Numbered from the stretch's first letter, positions 39,699-49,962 are shown. The stretch: 59,198 nt of DNA from Serratia nevei (GCF_024160145.1 NZ_JAMYWQ010000031.1:1-59198); one strand, 5' to 3'. A program made the numbers and translations. The notes: generated by a model from the letters alone, not told the origin.

Positions 39699-42257
39699 TC
39701 AGAACAGCTCGTGGCTTTCACCGCCCGGATCGGTCAACGTGGTGCCGGTATCGCGCGACGGGTAGTCCGTCGGCTGCGTTCCTTCGATGAAGTACTCGGA
39801 GCGGCTGCCGCCGCCACCGCCAGAGAGCTTGCCGCTGCTCTTGTCGATGGTGACGCTGATGATGCCCGGCGGCGGCGTGACTTTCTGCTCCGGGATGCCT
39901 TCCAGCGCGGTCTTCATGAAGTCGTCCCACGCCGGCTGGGCGCTCTTGGCGCCGCCTTCACCGCCGGAAATCTGATCCGGGATGGCGCCGGATACCGTCG
40001 AACGGCCCAGGTCGCGGCGGTGATCGTCGAAACCGATCCACACCGAGGTCACGGTATCCGGGCCATAGCCGGAGAACCAGGCGTCTTTGGAACTGTTGGT
40101 GGTACCGGTTTTGCCGCCGATGTCATGACGCTTCAGATCGCGCCCGGCGCGCCAGGCGGTGCCCATCCAACCCGGTTCGCCGAAGATGTTGCTGTTCAGC
40201 GCGTCGTGGATCAGGAAGGCCAGCGGCGTGCTGATCACGTGCGGCGCATACTGTTGGTCGCCGTCCTGCTGCACCTGAGCCGGGGTAACCTGCTCCAGCT
40301 GCGGCATCGGCACCGTGCTGTTGCTGCCTTCCTGCGAGGTGGCGACGTTTTCGATGTTGTCGTCGGACAGCACCGCCGAACGGTGGGTATCGCCGTAGAT
40401 CACCGGCAGATTACAGCTGCTGCACACCACTTTCGGTTTGGCTTCGAACACCGTATTGCCGTTGTCGTCTTCAATCTTGGTGATGAAGTACGGGTCAACC
40501 AGGTAACCGCCGTTCGCCAGCACCGCGTAGCCGCGTACCAGCTGCATCGGGGTGAAGGAGGCGGAGCCCAGCGCCAGCGATTCGGTATGCACGATGTTCT
40601 GCGCCGGGAAGCCGAAGCGCTGCAGATATTCCGCCGCGTAGTCGACGCCCATCGCGCGCATCGCGCGCACCATCACCACGTTTTTCGACTGCCCCAGCCC
40701 CTGGCGCAGGCGAATCGGGCCGTCGTAGGTCGGTGGCGAGTTCTTCGGCCGCCAGTCGGTGCCGGCGCCGGCATCCCAACGGGTAATCGGCAAGTCGTTC
40801 AGAATGGTGGCCAGCGTCAGGCCTTTATCCATCGCGGCGGTGTACAGGAACGGCTTGATGTTCGACCCCACCTGGCGCAGAGCCTGCGTGACGCGGTTGA
40901 ACTTGCTCTGGTTGAAATCGAAGCCGCCGACCAGCGCTTTCACCGCGCCGTCGTTCGGGTTGATCGAGACCAGCGCCGAGTTGACGTCCGGCACCTGCGA
41001 CAGCCACCAGGCCTCGTTCACTTTGCGCACCCACACCTGCTGGCCAGCCTGCACCACGTCGGTGACGCGTTTCGGCGTCGGGCCTTGCTGGGTGTCTGAA
41101 CGGTATGGCCGCGCCCAGCGCATGGTCGCCATCGGCAGGGCGATACTGCTGCCGTCGGCCAGCATCGCCGTCGCTTCCTGCGGGTTGGCGGCGGTGATCA
41201 CCGCCGGCGCCAGCGGGCCGTAGTTCGGCAGGTTTTTCAGCGAATCGACAATCTGTTTGCGATCCCAGGCCGCTTCGCCGACTTTCCACAATACGTTGGA
41301 CGGGCCACGGTAGCCGTGGCGCATGTCGTAGGCCAGCACGTTGTTGCGCACCGACTCCTGTGCCGCCAGCTGCAGCCGTTTGGTGACGGTGGTGTAAACC
41401 TTGTACCCGTCGGTATAGGCGTTTTCACCGTAGCGCTTGATCATCTCCTGACGCACCATCTCGGAGAGATACGGCGCGGAGAAGCTGATTTCCGGCGCAT
41501 GGTAGTTGGCGACCAGATCTTCGGAACGTGCCTGATCGTACTGCGCCTGCGTGATGTAGTGTTCGTCCAGCATGCGCGACAGCACCACGTTGCGGCGGGC
41601 AACGGCGCGATCGTGCGAATAGAGCGGGTTGAAGGTGGACGGCGCTTTCGGCAGGCCGGCGATGGTTGCCATTTCGCTCAGGGTCAGCTGGCTGACGTCT
41701 TTGCCGAAATAGACCTGCGCGGCGGCGCCCACGCCGTAGGCGCGGTAACCCAGATAAATCTTGTTCAGGTACAGCTCAAGGATTTCATCCTTGGTGAGCA
41801 TCTGTTCGATGCGCACCGCCAGGAAGGCTTCCTTGATTTTCCGCATCAGGGTGCGTTCCGGGCTTAAGAAGAAGTTACGCGCCAGCTGTTGAGTGATGGT
41901 ACTGGCCCCCTGCGAAGCGTGGCCGGAAACCAGCGCGATGGAGGCGGCACGGAAGATGCCGACCGGATCGACGCCGTGGTGATCATAGAAACGGCTGTCT
42001 TCGGTGGCGATGAAGGCATGCACCATCACCGGCGGAATTTGATCCAGTTTCAGCGGAATGCGGCGCTTCTCGCCGTATTGGGCGATCAGTTCGCCATCGG
42101 CGCTGTAAACCTGCATCGGTATTTGCAGGCGCACGTCTTTCAGCGTTGCGACGTCGGGCAGCTGCGGCTCGACATATTTGTACAAGCCGAAAATCGAGGC
42201 TGCTCCCAGCACGATGCAACATACTGCAAGGATTAGAAAATACTTTACGAACTTCAC
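39699..42257 (-). CDS. mrcA: Penicillin-binding protein 1A
   Basis: An 852-residue bifunctional class A PBP. The N-terminal membrane anchor (about 5-28) precedes the glycosyltransferase domain with EDSRFYDHHGVDP and the QGASTITQQLARN motif. The transpeptidase domain has SxxK in VGSNIKPFLY, SxN-like GQSKNVV, and KTGTT (GGKTGTTNSSKDAWF). It polymerises and crosslinks peptidoglycan at the inner membrane. It is divergent from hofM across 121 bp, as in E. coli. Confidence 0.97.
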   Translation of the reverse strand: MKFVKYFLILAVCCIVLGAASIFGLYKYVEPQLPDVATLKDVRLQIPMQVYSADGELIAQYGEKRRIPLKLDQIPPVMVHAFIATEDSRFYDHHGVDPVGIFRAASIALVSGHASQGASTITQQLARNFFLSPERTLMRKIKEAFLAVRIEQMLTKDEILELYLNKIYLGYRAYGVGAAAQVYFGKDVSQLTLSEMATIAGLPKAPSTFNPLYSHDRAVARRNVVLSRMLDEHYITQAQYDQARSEDLVANYHAPEISFSAPYLSEMVRQEMIKRYGENAYTDGYKVYTTVTKRLQLAAQESVRNNVLAYDMRHGYRGPSNVLWKVGEAAWDRKQIVDSLKNLPNYGPLAPAVITAANPQEATAMLADGSSIALPMATMRWARPYRSDTQQGPTPKRVTDVVQAGQQVWVRKVNEAWWLSQVPDVNSALVSINPNDGAVKALVGGFDFNQSKFNRVTQALRQVGSNIKPFLYTAAMDKGLTLATILNDLPITRWDAGAGTDWRPKNSPPTYDGPIRLRQGLGQSKNVVMVRAMRAMGVDYAAEYLQRFGFPAQNIVHTESLALGSASFTPMQLVRGYAVLANGGYLVDPYFITKIEDDNGNTVFEAKPKVVCSSCNLPVIYGDTHRSAVLSDDNIENVATSQEGSNSTVPMPQLEQVTPAQVQQDGDQQYAPHVISTPLAFLIHDALNSNIFGEPGWMGTAWRAGRDLKRHDIGGKTGTTNSSKDAWFSGYGPDTVTSVWIGFDDHRRDLGRSTVSGAIPDQISGGEGGAKSAQPAWDDFMKTALEGIPEQKVTPPPGIISVTIDKSSGKLSGGGGGSRSEYFIEGTQPTDYPSRDTGTTLTDPGGESHELF

Positions 42258-42378
42258 CTGAGATTTCCCATTTTTAAGTCATTTGGGCAGTTTATAAACA
42301 ACCGCGCGGTAGTATAAAGGCAAGCCTGCGACATGGATATGTTCTTTTATCATCTGATGTTATGGAGGCTTGCGAAAC

Positions 42379-43212
42379 ATGTTCCCTCAAGCATGGCAGG
42401 TGGGGCTGGATATACAAATTGACTGCGTGCGGGCGGTGGCGGCCCAACGCCGCCGCAACGGCTGGCAGTTGCGCCACTGGTGGCAGCAGGCGCTGCCGCA
42501 GGCGGTTTTACGCGATGGCTGCCTGGCACCTTCCGAAGCCCTGATCCAGGCGCTGCGGCAATGGCGCGTCCAACTGCCGCGACATATTTCCTTACGCATT
42601 GCCCTGCCGGCGCAGCGCGTGTTGCAGCAGCGCATGGCGCAGCCGGACGCGCGGCTGCGCGAGCCGGAACGCAGCGACTATATCGATGGCCACGGCTTAA
42701 AACAGTTTCCGCTCGACGGCCAGACGCTGGCGCTTGATTACCGCGCCGCGCCGGCGGATGAGGCGGCGCTGCTGTTGACCGCCGCGCGGCGGCAGGAGCT
42801 GCAGCAGTGGCTGCACTGCCTGCGCCAGGCCGGCCTGCACCCGCAGGCGGTCGATATTACCCCCTGTGCGCTGCGGGTAATGGCGACGGCGGCGGGCGTG
42901 CCGCTCGCTGCGGGGCTGATGCACCGTCTCGAGCGGGAATGGCTGTGGGTAGCGCCGGCCGATGGCGCGTTCGCCTTTGGTCTGGTGCCGGGCGACGACG
43001 AGGCACGGGCGCTGCGGGCGTTGCGCGCGCAGACGTCGGCGGACGATGAGCGGCCGGTCTATGCCGGCAGCGTGTTGGCGGGAGCTTTGCCCGCCGGCTG
43101 CCTTTCCTGGTCGCCGCTCAGCGCCTTCACGCAGCTGCGTCCGCCGTTGCCAGCGCATCCCTCGGCGTTCGCATTGGCCGGTGGTCTGGCGCTGCGCGAG
43201 GAGGACTGCTGA
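42379..43212 (+). CDS. hofM: Type IV pilus assembly-type protein HofM (PilM-like)
   Basis: A 277-residue PilM-like protein of the actin/FtsA fold. The N-terminus VGLDIQIDCVRAVAAQ resembles the ATP-binding opening strand. HofM-HofQ are the PilMNOPQ counterparts that let E. coli use DNA as a nutrient. The start is the ATG at 42379; a TTG three codons earlier is less likely. Its TGA overlaps the hofN ATG by one base. Sequence conservation is low in this family, so identification rests partly on gene order. Confidence 0.85.
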   Translation: MFPQAWQVGLDIQIDCVRAVAAQRRRNGWQLRHWWQQALPQAVLRDGCLAPSEALIQALRQWRVQLPRHISLRIALPAQRVLQQRMAQPDARLREPERSDYIDGHGLKQFPLDGQTLALDYRAAPADEAALLLTAARRQELQQWLHCLRQAGLHPQAVDITPCALRVMATAAGVPLAAGLMHRLEREWLWVAPADGAFAFGLVPGDDEARALRALRAQTSADDERPVYAGSVLAGALPAGCLSWSPLSAFTQLRPPLPAHPSAFALAGGLALREEDC

Positions 43213-43742
43213 TGTATCAAGTCAACTTTCTGCCCTGGCGGCAACGCCGCGACCGCCGGCGCCTCTATTTTTGGCTGGGCGTGCTGCTGTTGCAGGTAAC
43301 GGTACTGCTGTCGGCTGCGGGCTTCGTCGCCGGCCAACTGCGTCAGCAGCAGGCGCAGCGGCAGGAGCGGCTGGCGATGTTGGATGAAGAGCTGGCGGCA
43401 TTGACGTTGCTCGCCCGTCAGCAGCAGCAAGCGCGGGCGCAGCGGGCACGGCAGGGTGCCCGCGCCGAACGACAGGCGCGCAACGCCCAGCATAACCGGC
43501 GTTATTTGCAGCTGCTGCAGCGATTGTCCAGCGCCGTTCCCTCACCGCTGTGGCTCACAACGCTGGAAAGCGATGCGGTGAACGGCCTGCGGCTGCGTGG
43601 GTTGAGCCGCTCTCCTGCGGGCATCACGCAGTTTGAACGGCGGCTGACGGGGATGCCGGGGCTGCGCTTGGCGGAGGTGGCGCAACGTGGCGACGGCCTG
43701 TTCACCTTTCATCTGGCGGCGCAGTGGGGGCGTGATGAATAG
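43212..43742 (+). CDS. hofN: PilN-like protein HofN
   Basis: A 176-residue bitopic membrane protein. MYQVNFLPWRQRRDRRR is followed by a transmembrane helix (about 18-40), a long glutamine/alanine/arginine-rich coiled coil (about 40-95) and a small globular C-terminus. NFLPWR is the typical PilN start that contacts PilM. It is the second gene of hofMNOPQ and overlaps hofO by 8 bp. Very high GC and biased composition are usual here. Confidence 0.83.
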   Translation: MYQVNFLPWRQRRDRRRLYFWLGVLLLQVTVLLSAAGFVAGQLRQQQAQRQERLAMLDEELAALTLLARQQQQARAQRARQGARAERQARNAQHNRRYLQLLQRLSSAVPSPLWLTTLESDAVNGLRLRGLSRSPAGITQFERRLTGMPGLRLAEVAQRGDGLFTFHLAAQWGRDE

Positions 43743-44229
43743 CCGTTTACCCGCCGGGCTGCGCTTCTGGCTGAGTTTGCCGGGCTGGCGATTGCCGGTG
43801 GCGCAATGGTTGGGCATCGGCACGTTGGCGCTGTTGGGCGGCGGGTGGATGTTACAAGAAGAATGGCGTCAGCGGGAAAGCGCGGCGGAACGGCAGCAGC
43901 ATCTGCTGCAACAGATCGCCATGGTGCGGCGCCAATTGGACGAAGCACCGCAAGCCGTTACCCCGCCGGTGGCGAACGGCCCGCCCACCGCCGGCGATCT
44001 GGCGAGCGTGCTGCAGCGGGCGGGGGGCGCCTTGCTGCGCTGGCAGCGGCAGGAAAAACCGCCGCGGCAAACGCTGAGCCTGCGTATTGATTACGCCGGT
44101 TTGCTGGCGCTGCTGGAGGCGCTGCCCGCTGATTTGCGCCTCGAACAATTGAGCGTGGAGACGCTGTCGCAGGGCATGACGGCGCGCATGGTGTTGCAGG
44201 ATGCTGCCGAGGAGCAGGCCGATGAGTAA
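43735..44229 (+). CDS. hofO: PilO-like protein HofO
   Basis: A 164-residue protein with a short cytoplasmic start, one transmembrane helix (about 22-40), a coiled coil (about 42-70) and a periplasmic domain, as in PilO. There is little sequence signature, so the call rests on order, size and topology. The start at 43735 overlaps hofN by 8 bp, and the end overlaps hofP by 8 bp, so translation of the set is coupled. Confidence 0.78.
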   Translation: MNSRLPAGLRFWLSLPGWRLPVAQWLGIGTLALLGGGWMLQEEWRQRESAAERQQHLLQQIAMVRRQLDEAPQAVTPPVANGPPTAGDLASVLQRAGGALLRWQRQEKPPRQTLSLRIDYAGLLALLEALPADLRLEQLSVETLSQGMTARMVLQDAAEEQADE

Positions 44230-44581
44230 AAGAGCCGGCCGTTGGTGGTGGCTGCTATGGCCGTGGGCCTTATGCGCTGAACCGCGCGACCCGTTTGCGC
44301 CGCCGCCGTCACCTGTTTGTGCCCAGACGGCGGCATCGCCGGCCGGCTGGCGCCTGAAAGGCCTCATCGGGCAGCCGACGTTGCGCTATGGCTGGGTGGT
44401 GACTCAGACCGGGCAGTGGCTGCGCCTGCGGCCGCAGCAGCGGGTGCTTGCCGGGCGCTGGCAGGTCAAACAGGTGCAGGCGCGCAGCCTGACGTTAACG
44501 GCGCTGACGGCCGAACCGGATTGCCCGGCGAGCCAGGGCGACATCTCGCTGGTGATGGACAACAAGGATGGCCAACCATGA
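44222..44581 (+). CDS. hofP: PilP-like protein HofP
   Basis: A 119-residue exported protein. A signal-like N-terminus (KRAGRWWWLLWPWALCAE) precedes the PilP-type opening RDPFAPP. The core domain (GLIGQPTLRYGWVVTQTGQW) resembles the PilP beta domain that docks to the secretin. The start at 44222 follows overlap with hofO. Its TGA overlaps the hofQ ATG (ATGA). Confidence 0.8.
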   Translation: MSKRAGRWWWLLWPWALCAEPRDPFAPPPSPVCAQTAASPAGWRLKGLIGQPTLRYGWVVTQTGQWLRLRPQQRVLAGRWQVKQVQARSLTLTALTAEPDCPASQGDISLVMDNKDGQP

Positions 44582-45822
44582 AAGGACGCGCTGGACTGGG
44601 CATGGCGCTGTGGTGCCTGATGCTCGGCGCCGCACAGGCGCAGGATAAACAGGTTATTTCGCTGGAGTTTCAAGACGCGCCGGTCACGGTCATTCTGCAG
44701 GCGCTGGCGGATTATCGGCAGATGAACCTGATCGCCGCACCCGGCGTGAGCGGCAACCTGACGTTGCGGCTGGAGAGTGTGCCCTGGCCTCAGGCGCTGG
44801 CGCTGACCTTGCGCATGGGCAAACTGGCGATGACGCGGGAGGGCAACGTGATGCTGATCTCGCCGGAGCCGGACGCGCAGGAAAAAAGGCAGCAGCGAGA
44901 GGCGTTGGCGCAGCGGCAACCGCTGCACAGCCTGACTCTGACGCTACAGAATGGCGATGCGGCGGAGATTGCCGAAAGCCTGCATGGCCAACGCGGCGCG
45001 TTGCTCAGCGAGCGTGGCAGCGTGCTGGCGGACAAGCGCACCAATACGTTACTGATCCGCGACACCGCGCCAATCCTGGCGCAGTTGAAAAAGCGAGTGA
45101 CGGAAATGGACGCCCCCCTGGCGCAGGTACAGCTGGCGGCGCATATCGTGACCATCAACAGCGAAAGCCTGCGCGAACTCGGCGTGCGGTGGGGATTGGC
45201 GCCCGACGACAGGCCGGCGCAGCCGCTGCGGCCGGGTAATCTCGGCGTCAATCTGCCGCTGGAGCGCAGCGCGGTGGACGCCGGTTTCCACCTGGCGCGC
45301 ATCAGCGGGCGTTTGCTGAGCCTGGAGCTGACGGCGCTGGAGCAGGAGAATCAGGTGGAAATCATCGCCAGCCCGCGTCTGCTGACGGCGCACCTGCAAA
45401 CCGCCAGCATCAAGCAGGGGACGGAGATCCCTTACGAAGTGTCGAGCGGTGCCAGCGGCGCGACTGCCATCGAGTTCAAAGAGGCGGTGCTGGGCATGGA
45501 GGTGACGCCGAAAGTGCTGCCGGACGGGCGCATCACGCTGACGCTGCACATCAGCCAAAATATGCCGGGGCGCGCCGTCAGCCGGGGGGCGGGGGAGGCG
45601 TTGACCATCGATAAGCAGGAGATTAAGACGCAGATTACGGTGAAAAACGGTGAAACGCTGGTGCTCGGCGGTATTTTTCAACGGCATAGCGGCAAGACGG
45701 CGGACAAGGTGCCGGGATTGGCGGATGCGCCGTTATTGGGAGGTTTGTTCCGACAACGCGGCGCACAGCAGAAAAAACGCGAGCTGGTGATCTTCATTAC
45801 GCCGACCCTGATTAAGGGATAA
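44578..45822 (+). CDS. hofQ: Outer-membrane secretin HofQ
   Basis: A 414-residue secretin (E. coli HofQ has 412). A signal peptide (about 1-21, ending AAQA) is followed by N0/STN-like and N1 domains (VISLEFQDAPVTVILQALAD; LTLQNGDAAEIAESL). The C-terminal secretin domain has VEIIASPRLLTAHLQTASIKQGTEIPYEV in consecutive blocks and ends in ELVIFITPTLIKG. It forms the outer-membrane pore for DNA passage. It is the last gene of hofMNOPQ. Confidence 0.93.
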   Translation: MKGRAGLGMALWCLMLGAAQAQDKQVISLEFQDAPVTVILQALADYRQMNLIAAPGVSGNLTLRLESVPWPQALALTLRMGKLAMTREGNVMLISPEPDAQEKRQQREALAQRQPLHSLTLTLQNGDAAEIAESLHGQRGALLSERGSVLADKRTNTLLIRDTAPILAQLKKRVTEMDAPLAQVQLAAHIVTINSESLRELGVRWGLAPDDRPAQPLRPGNLGVNLPLERSAVDAGFHLARISGRLLSLELTALEQENQVEIIASPRLLTAHLQTASIKQGTEIPYEVSSGASGATAIEFKEAVLGMEVTPKVLPDGRITLTLHISQNMPGRAVSRGAGEALTIDKQEIKTQITVKNGETLVLGGIFQRHSGKTADKVPGLADAPLLGGLFRQRGAQQKKRELVIFITPTLIKG

Positions 45823-46171
45823 GCGGCTGCCTGTCGGCAGGGTGGCAAATTGCCTAAAGTTGATGTGCAGATACACTTTTTTATCCCCTTGGGGGGATCT
45901 GCGTTTGACGCTGCGGCCGATTTAGCTTACAAGGGTTACCGAATTGAGCACCGAGGTTTTTTGTTAGCGCCAAGACGCCGTTAAAAACATATGGTTTCCC
46001 TCCCGCGGCGTGGATTGCGATTTATTCGGTTGCCAAACTACCAAGAGTGTTGAGATAATTTTTCGTCTGATCTCGCACTATCGCTCATGAGGTTTCAGTT
46101 TAGGTCCCGCCGCTGATTTGATTGGCGGGGCGGGTTAACATTAACGAATTGTCTTAGTAATACCGAAAAAC
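45823..46171. other. aroKB upstream region
   Basis: A 349-bp gap with no gene. A small CTGCC/GGCAG hairpin without T-run (about 45828-45841) may end hofQ transcripts. TTGACG at 45905-45910 followed 16 bp later by TTACAA is a possible promoter for aroK. The rest shows nothing I can name; a long leader before aroK is known in E. coli. Confidence 0.4.
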
Positions 46172-46693
46172 ATGGCAGAGAAACGCAATATCTTTCTGGT
46201 TGGGCCTATGGGTGCCGGCAAAAGCACTATTGGCCGTCAGTTAGCTCAGCAACTCAATATGGAGTTCTTCGACTCCGATCAAGAAATTGAGCGACGTACC
46301 GGAGCTGACGTGGGCTGGGTATTCGACGTGGAAGGGGAAGAAGGTTTCCGCGATCGTGAAGAAAAAGTCATTAATGAACTGACGGAAAAACAAGGGATTG
46401 TGTTGGCGACCGGCGGCGGTTCGGTGAAGTCGCGCGAAACGCGCAACCGTCTGTCCGCACGCGGCGTGGTGGTCTATCTGGAAACCACGATCGAGAAGCA
46501 GCTGGCTCGTACCCAGCGTGATAAAAAACGCCCGCTGCTGCAGGTCGATTCTCCGCCGCGTGAAGTGTTGGAAGCCTTGGCGAAAGAGCGCAATCCGTTG
46601 TATGAAGAGATTGCCGATGTCACCATTCGCACCGACGATCAGAGCGCTAAAGTGGTTGCCAACCAGATCATCAACATGCTGGAAAGCAACTGA
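46172..46693 (+). CDS. aroK: Shikimate kinase I
   Basis: A 173-residue P-loop kinase that phosphorylates shikimate to shikimate-3-phosphate in aromatic amino acid synthesis. Walker A is GPMGAGKST (11-19), the shikimate-binding [11 protein letters not shown] is near residue 34, the glycine-rich ATGGGSV is near residue 80, and the lid region is [11 protein letters not shown]. Length and sequence match E. coli AroK. It is the first gene of aroKB, with 106 bp to aroB. Confidence 0.97.
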   Translation: MAEKRNIFLVGPMGAGKSTIGRQLAQQLNMEFFDSDQEIERRTGADVGWVFDVEGEEGFRDREEKVINELTEKQGIVLATGGGSVKSRETRNRLSARGVVVYLETTIEKQLARTQRDKKRPLLQVDSPPREVLEALAKERNPLYEEIADVTIRTDDQSAKVVANQIINMLESN

Positions 46694-46799
46694 TTGCCGA
46701 TTTTCGCGTTCGCCGTCGGCCAATGCGGAAAACTGATTTGTGTTCCCCGCCGCTGCGGGGAGCAACCACCGCCGCATCATACAGAGAACTGAGCGCGAC

Positions 46800-47894
46800 A
46801 TGGAGAGAATTACTGTAACGCTTGGGGAGCGCAGCTACCCGATTACCATCGCCGCCGGATTGTTTAACGATCCGGCTTCTTTTATGCCGTTGAAGGCGGG
46901 TGAGCAAGCGATGTTGGTCACCAACCAGACCCTGGCGCCGCTCTATCTGGAGCGCGTCCGGCAGGTGTTGGAGCAGGGCGGCGTCGTGGTGGATCAGGTG
47001 ATCCTTCCCGATGGTGAGCAGTACAAATCTCTGGCGGTGTTGGAGCAGGTGTTTTCGGCGCTGCTGGAAAAACCGCACGGGCGCGACACGACGCTGATTG
47101 CGCTCGGTGGCGGCGTTGTCGGCGATCTGACCGGCTTTGCCGCCGCGTGCTACCAACGCGGCGTGCGTTTCATTCAGGTTCCCACCACGCTGTTGTCGCA
47201 GGTGGACTCTTCCGTGGGCGGCAAGACCGCCGTCAACCACCCGCTCGGCAAAAATATGATCGGCGCTTTCTATCAACCCGCTTCGGTGGTGGTTGATCTG
47301 GATTGCCTGAAAACGTTGCCGAGGCGTGAACTCTCTTCCGGCCTGGCTGAAGTCATCAAATACGGGATCATCCTCGATCGCGAGTTCTTCGTCTGGTTGG
47401 AAAACAACATCGATGCGCTGATGGCGCTGGATATGCAGGCGTTGGCCTACTGTATCCGCCGCTGCTGCGAGCTGAAAGCCGAGGTGGTGGCCGCCGACGA
47501 ACGCGAAAGCGGCCTGCGCGCCTTGCTGAATCTGGGCCATACTTACGGCCATGCCATCGAAGCTGAAATGGGCTACGGCGTGTGGTTGCACGGCGAAGCG
47601 GTGGCCGCAGGCATGGTGATGGCGGCGGAAACCGCACACCGTCTCGGCCAGTTCTCCGTTGAAGATATCGAACGCATCAAAGCGCTGCTGCTGCGCGCCG
47701 GCCTGCCGGTCTGCGGGCCGCAGGAAATGACGCCGGGATCCTATCTGCCGCACATGCTGCGCGATAAGAAAGTGCTGGCGGGTGAGCTGCGTCTGGTGCT
47801 GCCGACCGCGATCGGTGCGGCGGAAGTGCGCGGCGGCGTAGGGCATGAGCTGGTGTTGGCGTCGATCGCCGCCTGCCTGCCTGCGGAAGCGTAA
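46800..47894 (+). CDS. aroB: 3-dehydroquinate synthase
   Basis: A 364-residue enzyme converting DAHP to 3-dehydroquinate, the second shikimate step. It needs NAD and a divalent metal. Signatures are the NAD-binding [34 protein letters not shown], and the metal-ligand regions [11 protein letters not shown] and [11 protein letters not shown]. The start at 46800 ([15 protein letters not shown]) was chosen on family alignment; the open extension upstream lies in the aroK-aroB spacer. damX follows after 160 bp. Confidence 0.97.
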   Translation: MERITVTLGERSYPITIAAGLFNDPASFMPLKAGEQAMLVTNQTLAPLYLERVRQVLEQGGVVVDQVILPDGEQYKSLAVLEQVFSALLEKPHGRDTTLIALGGGVVGDLTGFAAACYQRGVRFIQVPTTLLSQVDSSVGGKTAVNHPLGKNMIGAFYQPASVVVDLDCLKTLPRRELSSGLAEVIKYGIILDREFFVWLENNIDALMALDMQALAYCIRRCCELKAEVVAADERESGLRALLNLGHTYGHAIEAEMGYGVWLHGEAVAAGMVMAAETAHRLGQFSVEDIERIKALLLRAGLPVCGPQEMTPGSYLPHMLRDKKVLAGELRLVLPTAIGAAEVRGGVGHELVLASIAACLPAEA

Positions 47895-48054
47895 TTAAAT
47901 CGGACTAAGTAACAGTGGCTTAGCCGCCATTTGCATCTATATTAATACAGTGAGCAGAGCACGACGGGTGTCGCTTTGCCATCATCGGGTTAATCTGCCC
48001 GTGCCACGGTAGGTCTACGGTGGTGGGCTTTTGCCTCTAGTTGGAGGGTTTCAG

Positions 48055-49065
48055 ATGGACGAGTTTAAACCGGAAGACGATCTCAGACCTGATAGCAGCG
48101 ATCGTCGTCCTACGCGTTCGCGCAAGCCGGCCGCCGCGCCGCGCTTCGCCGTTTCGCGCCAGCATTTGATGATTGGCATCGGCATTTTGGTGCTGCTGCT
48201 GCTGATTATCGGCATCGGTTCTGCCTTAAAGGCGCCGACCAAACATGAAGCGGCTCAGGACAGCGGCGCGCAAAACGGCGCGGCCCGCGATATCAACCTG
48301 TCCGGCTCTTCGTCGCTGACCACCGCCAACAATGGCGTGCCGGGTGGCACCACGGATACCCACGACAACAACGGCGTGAGCGCGACTCAGCCGCAGCAAC
48401 CGCAGGACGTCAGCGTTCCGCCGATCTCCGGCACGCCGACCGAAGCGCAATCTCAGCCTCAGCAGGGCGGTGCGCAGCAGCGCGTCGATCTGCCGGGCAA
48501 CATGGCGGATGCGCTGTCGCAGCAGCAGGGGCAGGTTGACGCCGCGACCCAGGGCATGACCGGCGCAGCCTCGACGCTGCCGACCGCACCGGCGACGGTG
48601 ATGAGCGGCGCCGCGGCGCGCGAGGCGACTCGCCCTGTGCAAGGTACCGCGCAGCAACAGCATAAAACGCCGGCGAAAACCGCCGCCGCCAAACCGACTG
48701 CGACGCAGCATAAATCACCGACCACGGTGTATACGCCGCCGGCCAAGCCGTCTTCCACCGCGAAAGCGGGAGCGGTCAGCAGCAGCGGTTCGCTGCAGTC
48801 TGCACCGGGCAGCCATTACACGCTGCAACTGAGCAGTGCCTCGCGTTCCGATACGCTGAACGCTTACGCCAAACAGCAGAAGCTGCAGAATTACCTGGTG
48901 TACGCCACCAAGCGTGACGGCAAGCCGTGGTATGTGCTGGTGAGCGGCAACTATGCGTCTTCTGCGGACGCGAAGCGCGCCATCGCTACGCTGCCGGCGG
49001 ATGTGCAGGCGAAAAAACCATGGGTTCGACCTGTACATCAGGTACAGCAAGATCTTAAAAAATAA
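48055..49065 (+). CDS. damX: Cell-division SPOR protein DamX
   Basis: A 336-residue bitopic protein. The cytoplasmic N-terminus MDEFKPEDDLRPDSSDRRP precedes a transmembrane helix (about 38-60), a long Gln/Ala/Thr/Pro-rich periplasmic linker (about 65-245) and a C-terminal SPOR domain (YTLQLSSASRSDTLNAYA to KPWVRPV). The SPOR domain binds denuded septal peptidoglycan, placing DamX at the division site. The start at 48055 has a TTGGAGGG ribosome-binding site. It precedes dam by 84 bp. Confidence 0.93.
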   Translation: MDEFKPEDDLRPDSSDRRPTRSRKPAAAPRFAVSRQHLMIGIGILVLLLLIIGIGSALKAPTKHEAAQDSGAQNGAARDINLSGSSSLTTANNGVPGGTTDTHDNNGVSATQPQQPQDVSVPPISGTPTEAQSQPQQGGAQQRVDLPGNMADALSQQQGQVDAATQGMTGAASTLPTAPATVMSGAAAREATRPVQGTAQQQHKTPAKTAAAKPTATQHKSPTTVYTPPAKPSSTAKAGAVSSSGSLQSAPGSHYTLQLSSASRSDTLNAYAKQQKLQNYLVYATKRDGKPWYVLVSGNYASSADAKRAIATLPADVQAKKPWVRPVHQVQQDLKK

Positions 49066-49149
49066 ATCATTTAAATTTGTGCGCTGATGTGCTGTCTGAA
49101 ACAGAGTACAATCCGCCGCTCTGAATTGTATAAGTAGCTAATTGACGGC

Positions 49150-49962
49150 ATGAAGAAAAACCGCGCTTTTTTAAAATGGGCTGGTGGAAAATACCCGCTG
49201 GTAGACGAGATTCGTCGCCATCTGCCGGCGGGAGACTGCTTAATCGAGCCCTTCGTGGGTGCGGGATCCGTCTTCCTGAACACGGATTACGACGCCTACA
49301 TTCTCGCCGACATCAATAGCGATCTTATCAACCTGTATAACATCGTTAAGCTGCGCACGGATGACTTCGTGCGCGATGCTCGCATGCTTTTCGCCGATGA
49401 ATTCAATAACTCGGATCAGTTTTACCTGCTGCGAGAAGAGTTCAATACTAGCACCGAGCCTTACCGCCGGGCGCTGCTGTTCCTGTACCTGAACCGCCAC
49501 TGCTATAACGGTCTGTGCCGTTATAACCTGCGCGGCGAGTTCAATGTGCCGTTTGGCCGCTACAAGAAACCGTACTTCCCGGAAGAAGAGCTCTACTGGT
49601 TTGCCGAAAAATCGCGCAATGCCACTTTTGTCTGCGAGCATTACCGCGATACCATGGCAAAGGCCGTGGCCGGCGCCGTGGTGTATTGCGATCCTCCATA
49701 CGCGCCGCTGTCGGCGACGGCGAATTTCACCGCCTACCATACCAACAGCTTCAGCATCGCCGATCAGCAAAGCCTGGCGCATCTGGCGCACCAGCTTTCG
49801 CTTGAGAGCCAGGTGCCGGTATTGATTTCCAATCACGATACCGAGCTGACGCGCGACTGGTATCAGCATGCCTCGCTGTACGTGGTGAAAGCGCGCCGCA
49901 CGATCAGCCGCAACATTCTCGGCCGCAGCAAAGTGAACGAGCTTTTGGCGCTGTATCGCTAA
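49150..49962 (+). CDS. dam: DNA adenine methylase
   Basis: A 270-residue alpha-class N6-adenine methyltransferase that methylates GATC, guiding mismatch repair and replication timing. The AdoMet motif is FVGAGSVF (residues 35-42) and the catalytic DPPY is at 181-184 ([10 protein letters not shown]). The N-terminal [13 protein letters not shown] is family-typical. It sits in the aroK-aroB-damX-dam-rpe-gph-trpS superoperon known from E. coli. There is no matching restriction gene nearby, as expected for an orphan Dam. Confidence 0.97.
   Translation: MKKNRAFLKWAGGKYPLVDEIRRHLPAGDCLIEPFVGAGSVFLNTDYDAYILADINSDLINLYNIVKLRTDDFVRDARMLFADEFNNSDQFYLLREEFNTSTEPYRRALLFLYLNRHCYNGLCRYNLRGEFNVPFGRYKKPYFPEEELYWFAEKSRNATFVCEHYRDTMAKAVAGAVVYCDPPYAPLSATANFTAYHTNSFSIADQQSLAHLAHQLSLESQVPVLISNHDTELTRDWYQHASLYVVKARRTISRNILGRSKVNELLALYR

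Noticed and set aside
48001-48034. Hairpin with GGGCTTTT before damX as an attenuator
   Set aside because: The stem needs a G-G mismatch and a 2-nt loop, or mismatched alternatives, and has only four T residues. It could be chance in GC-rich DNA.
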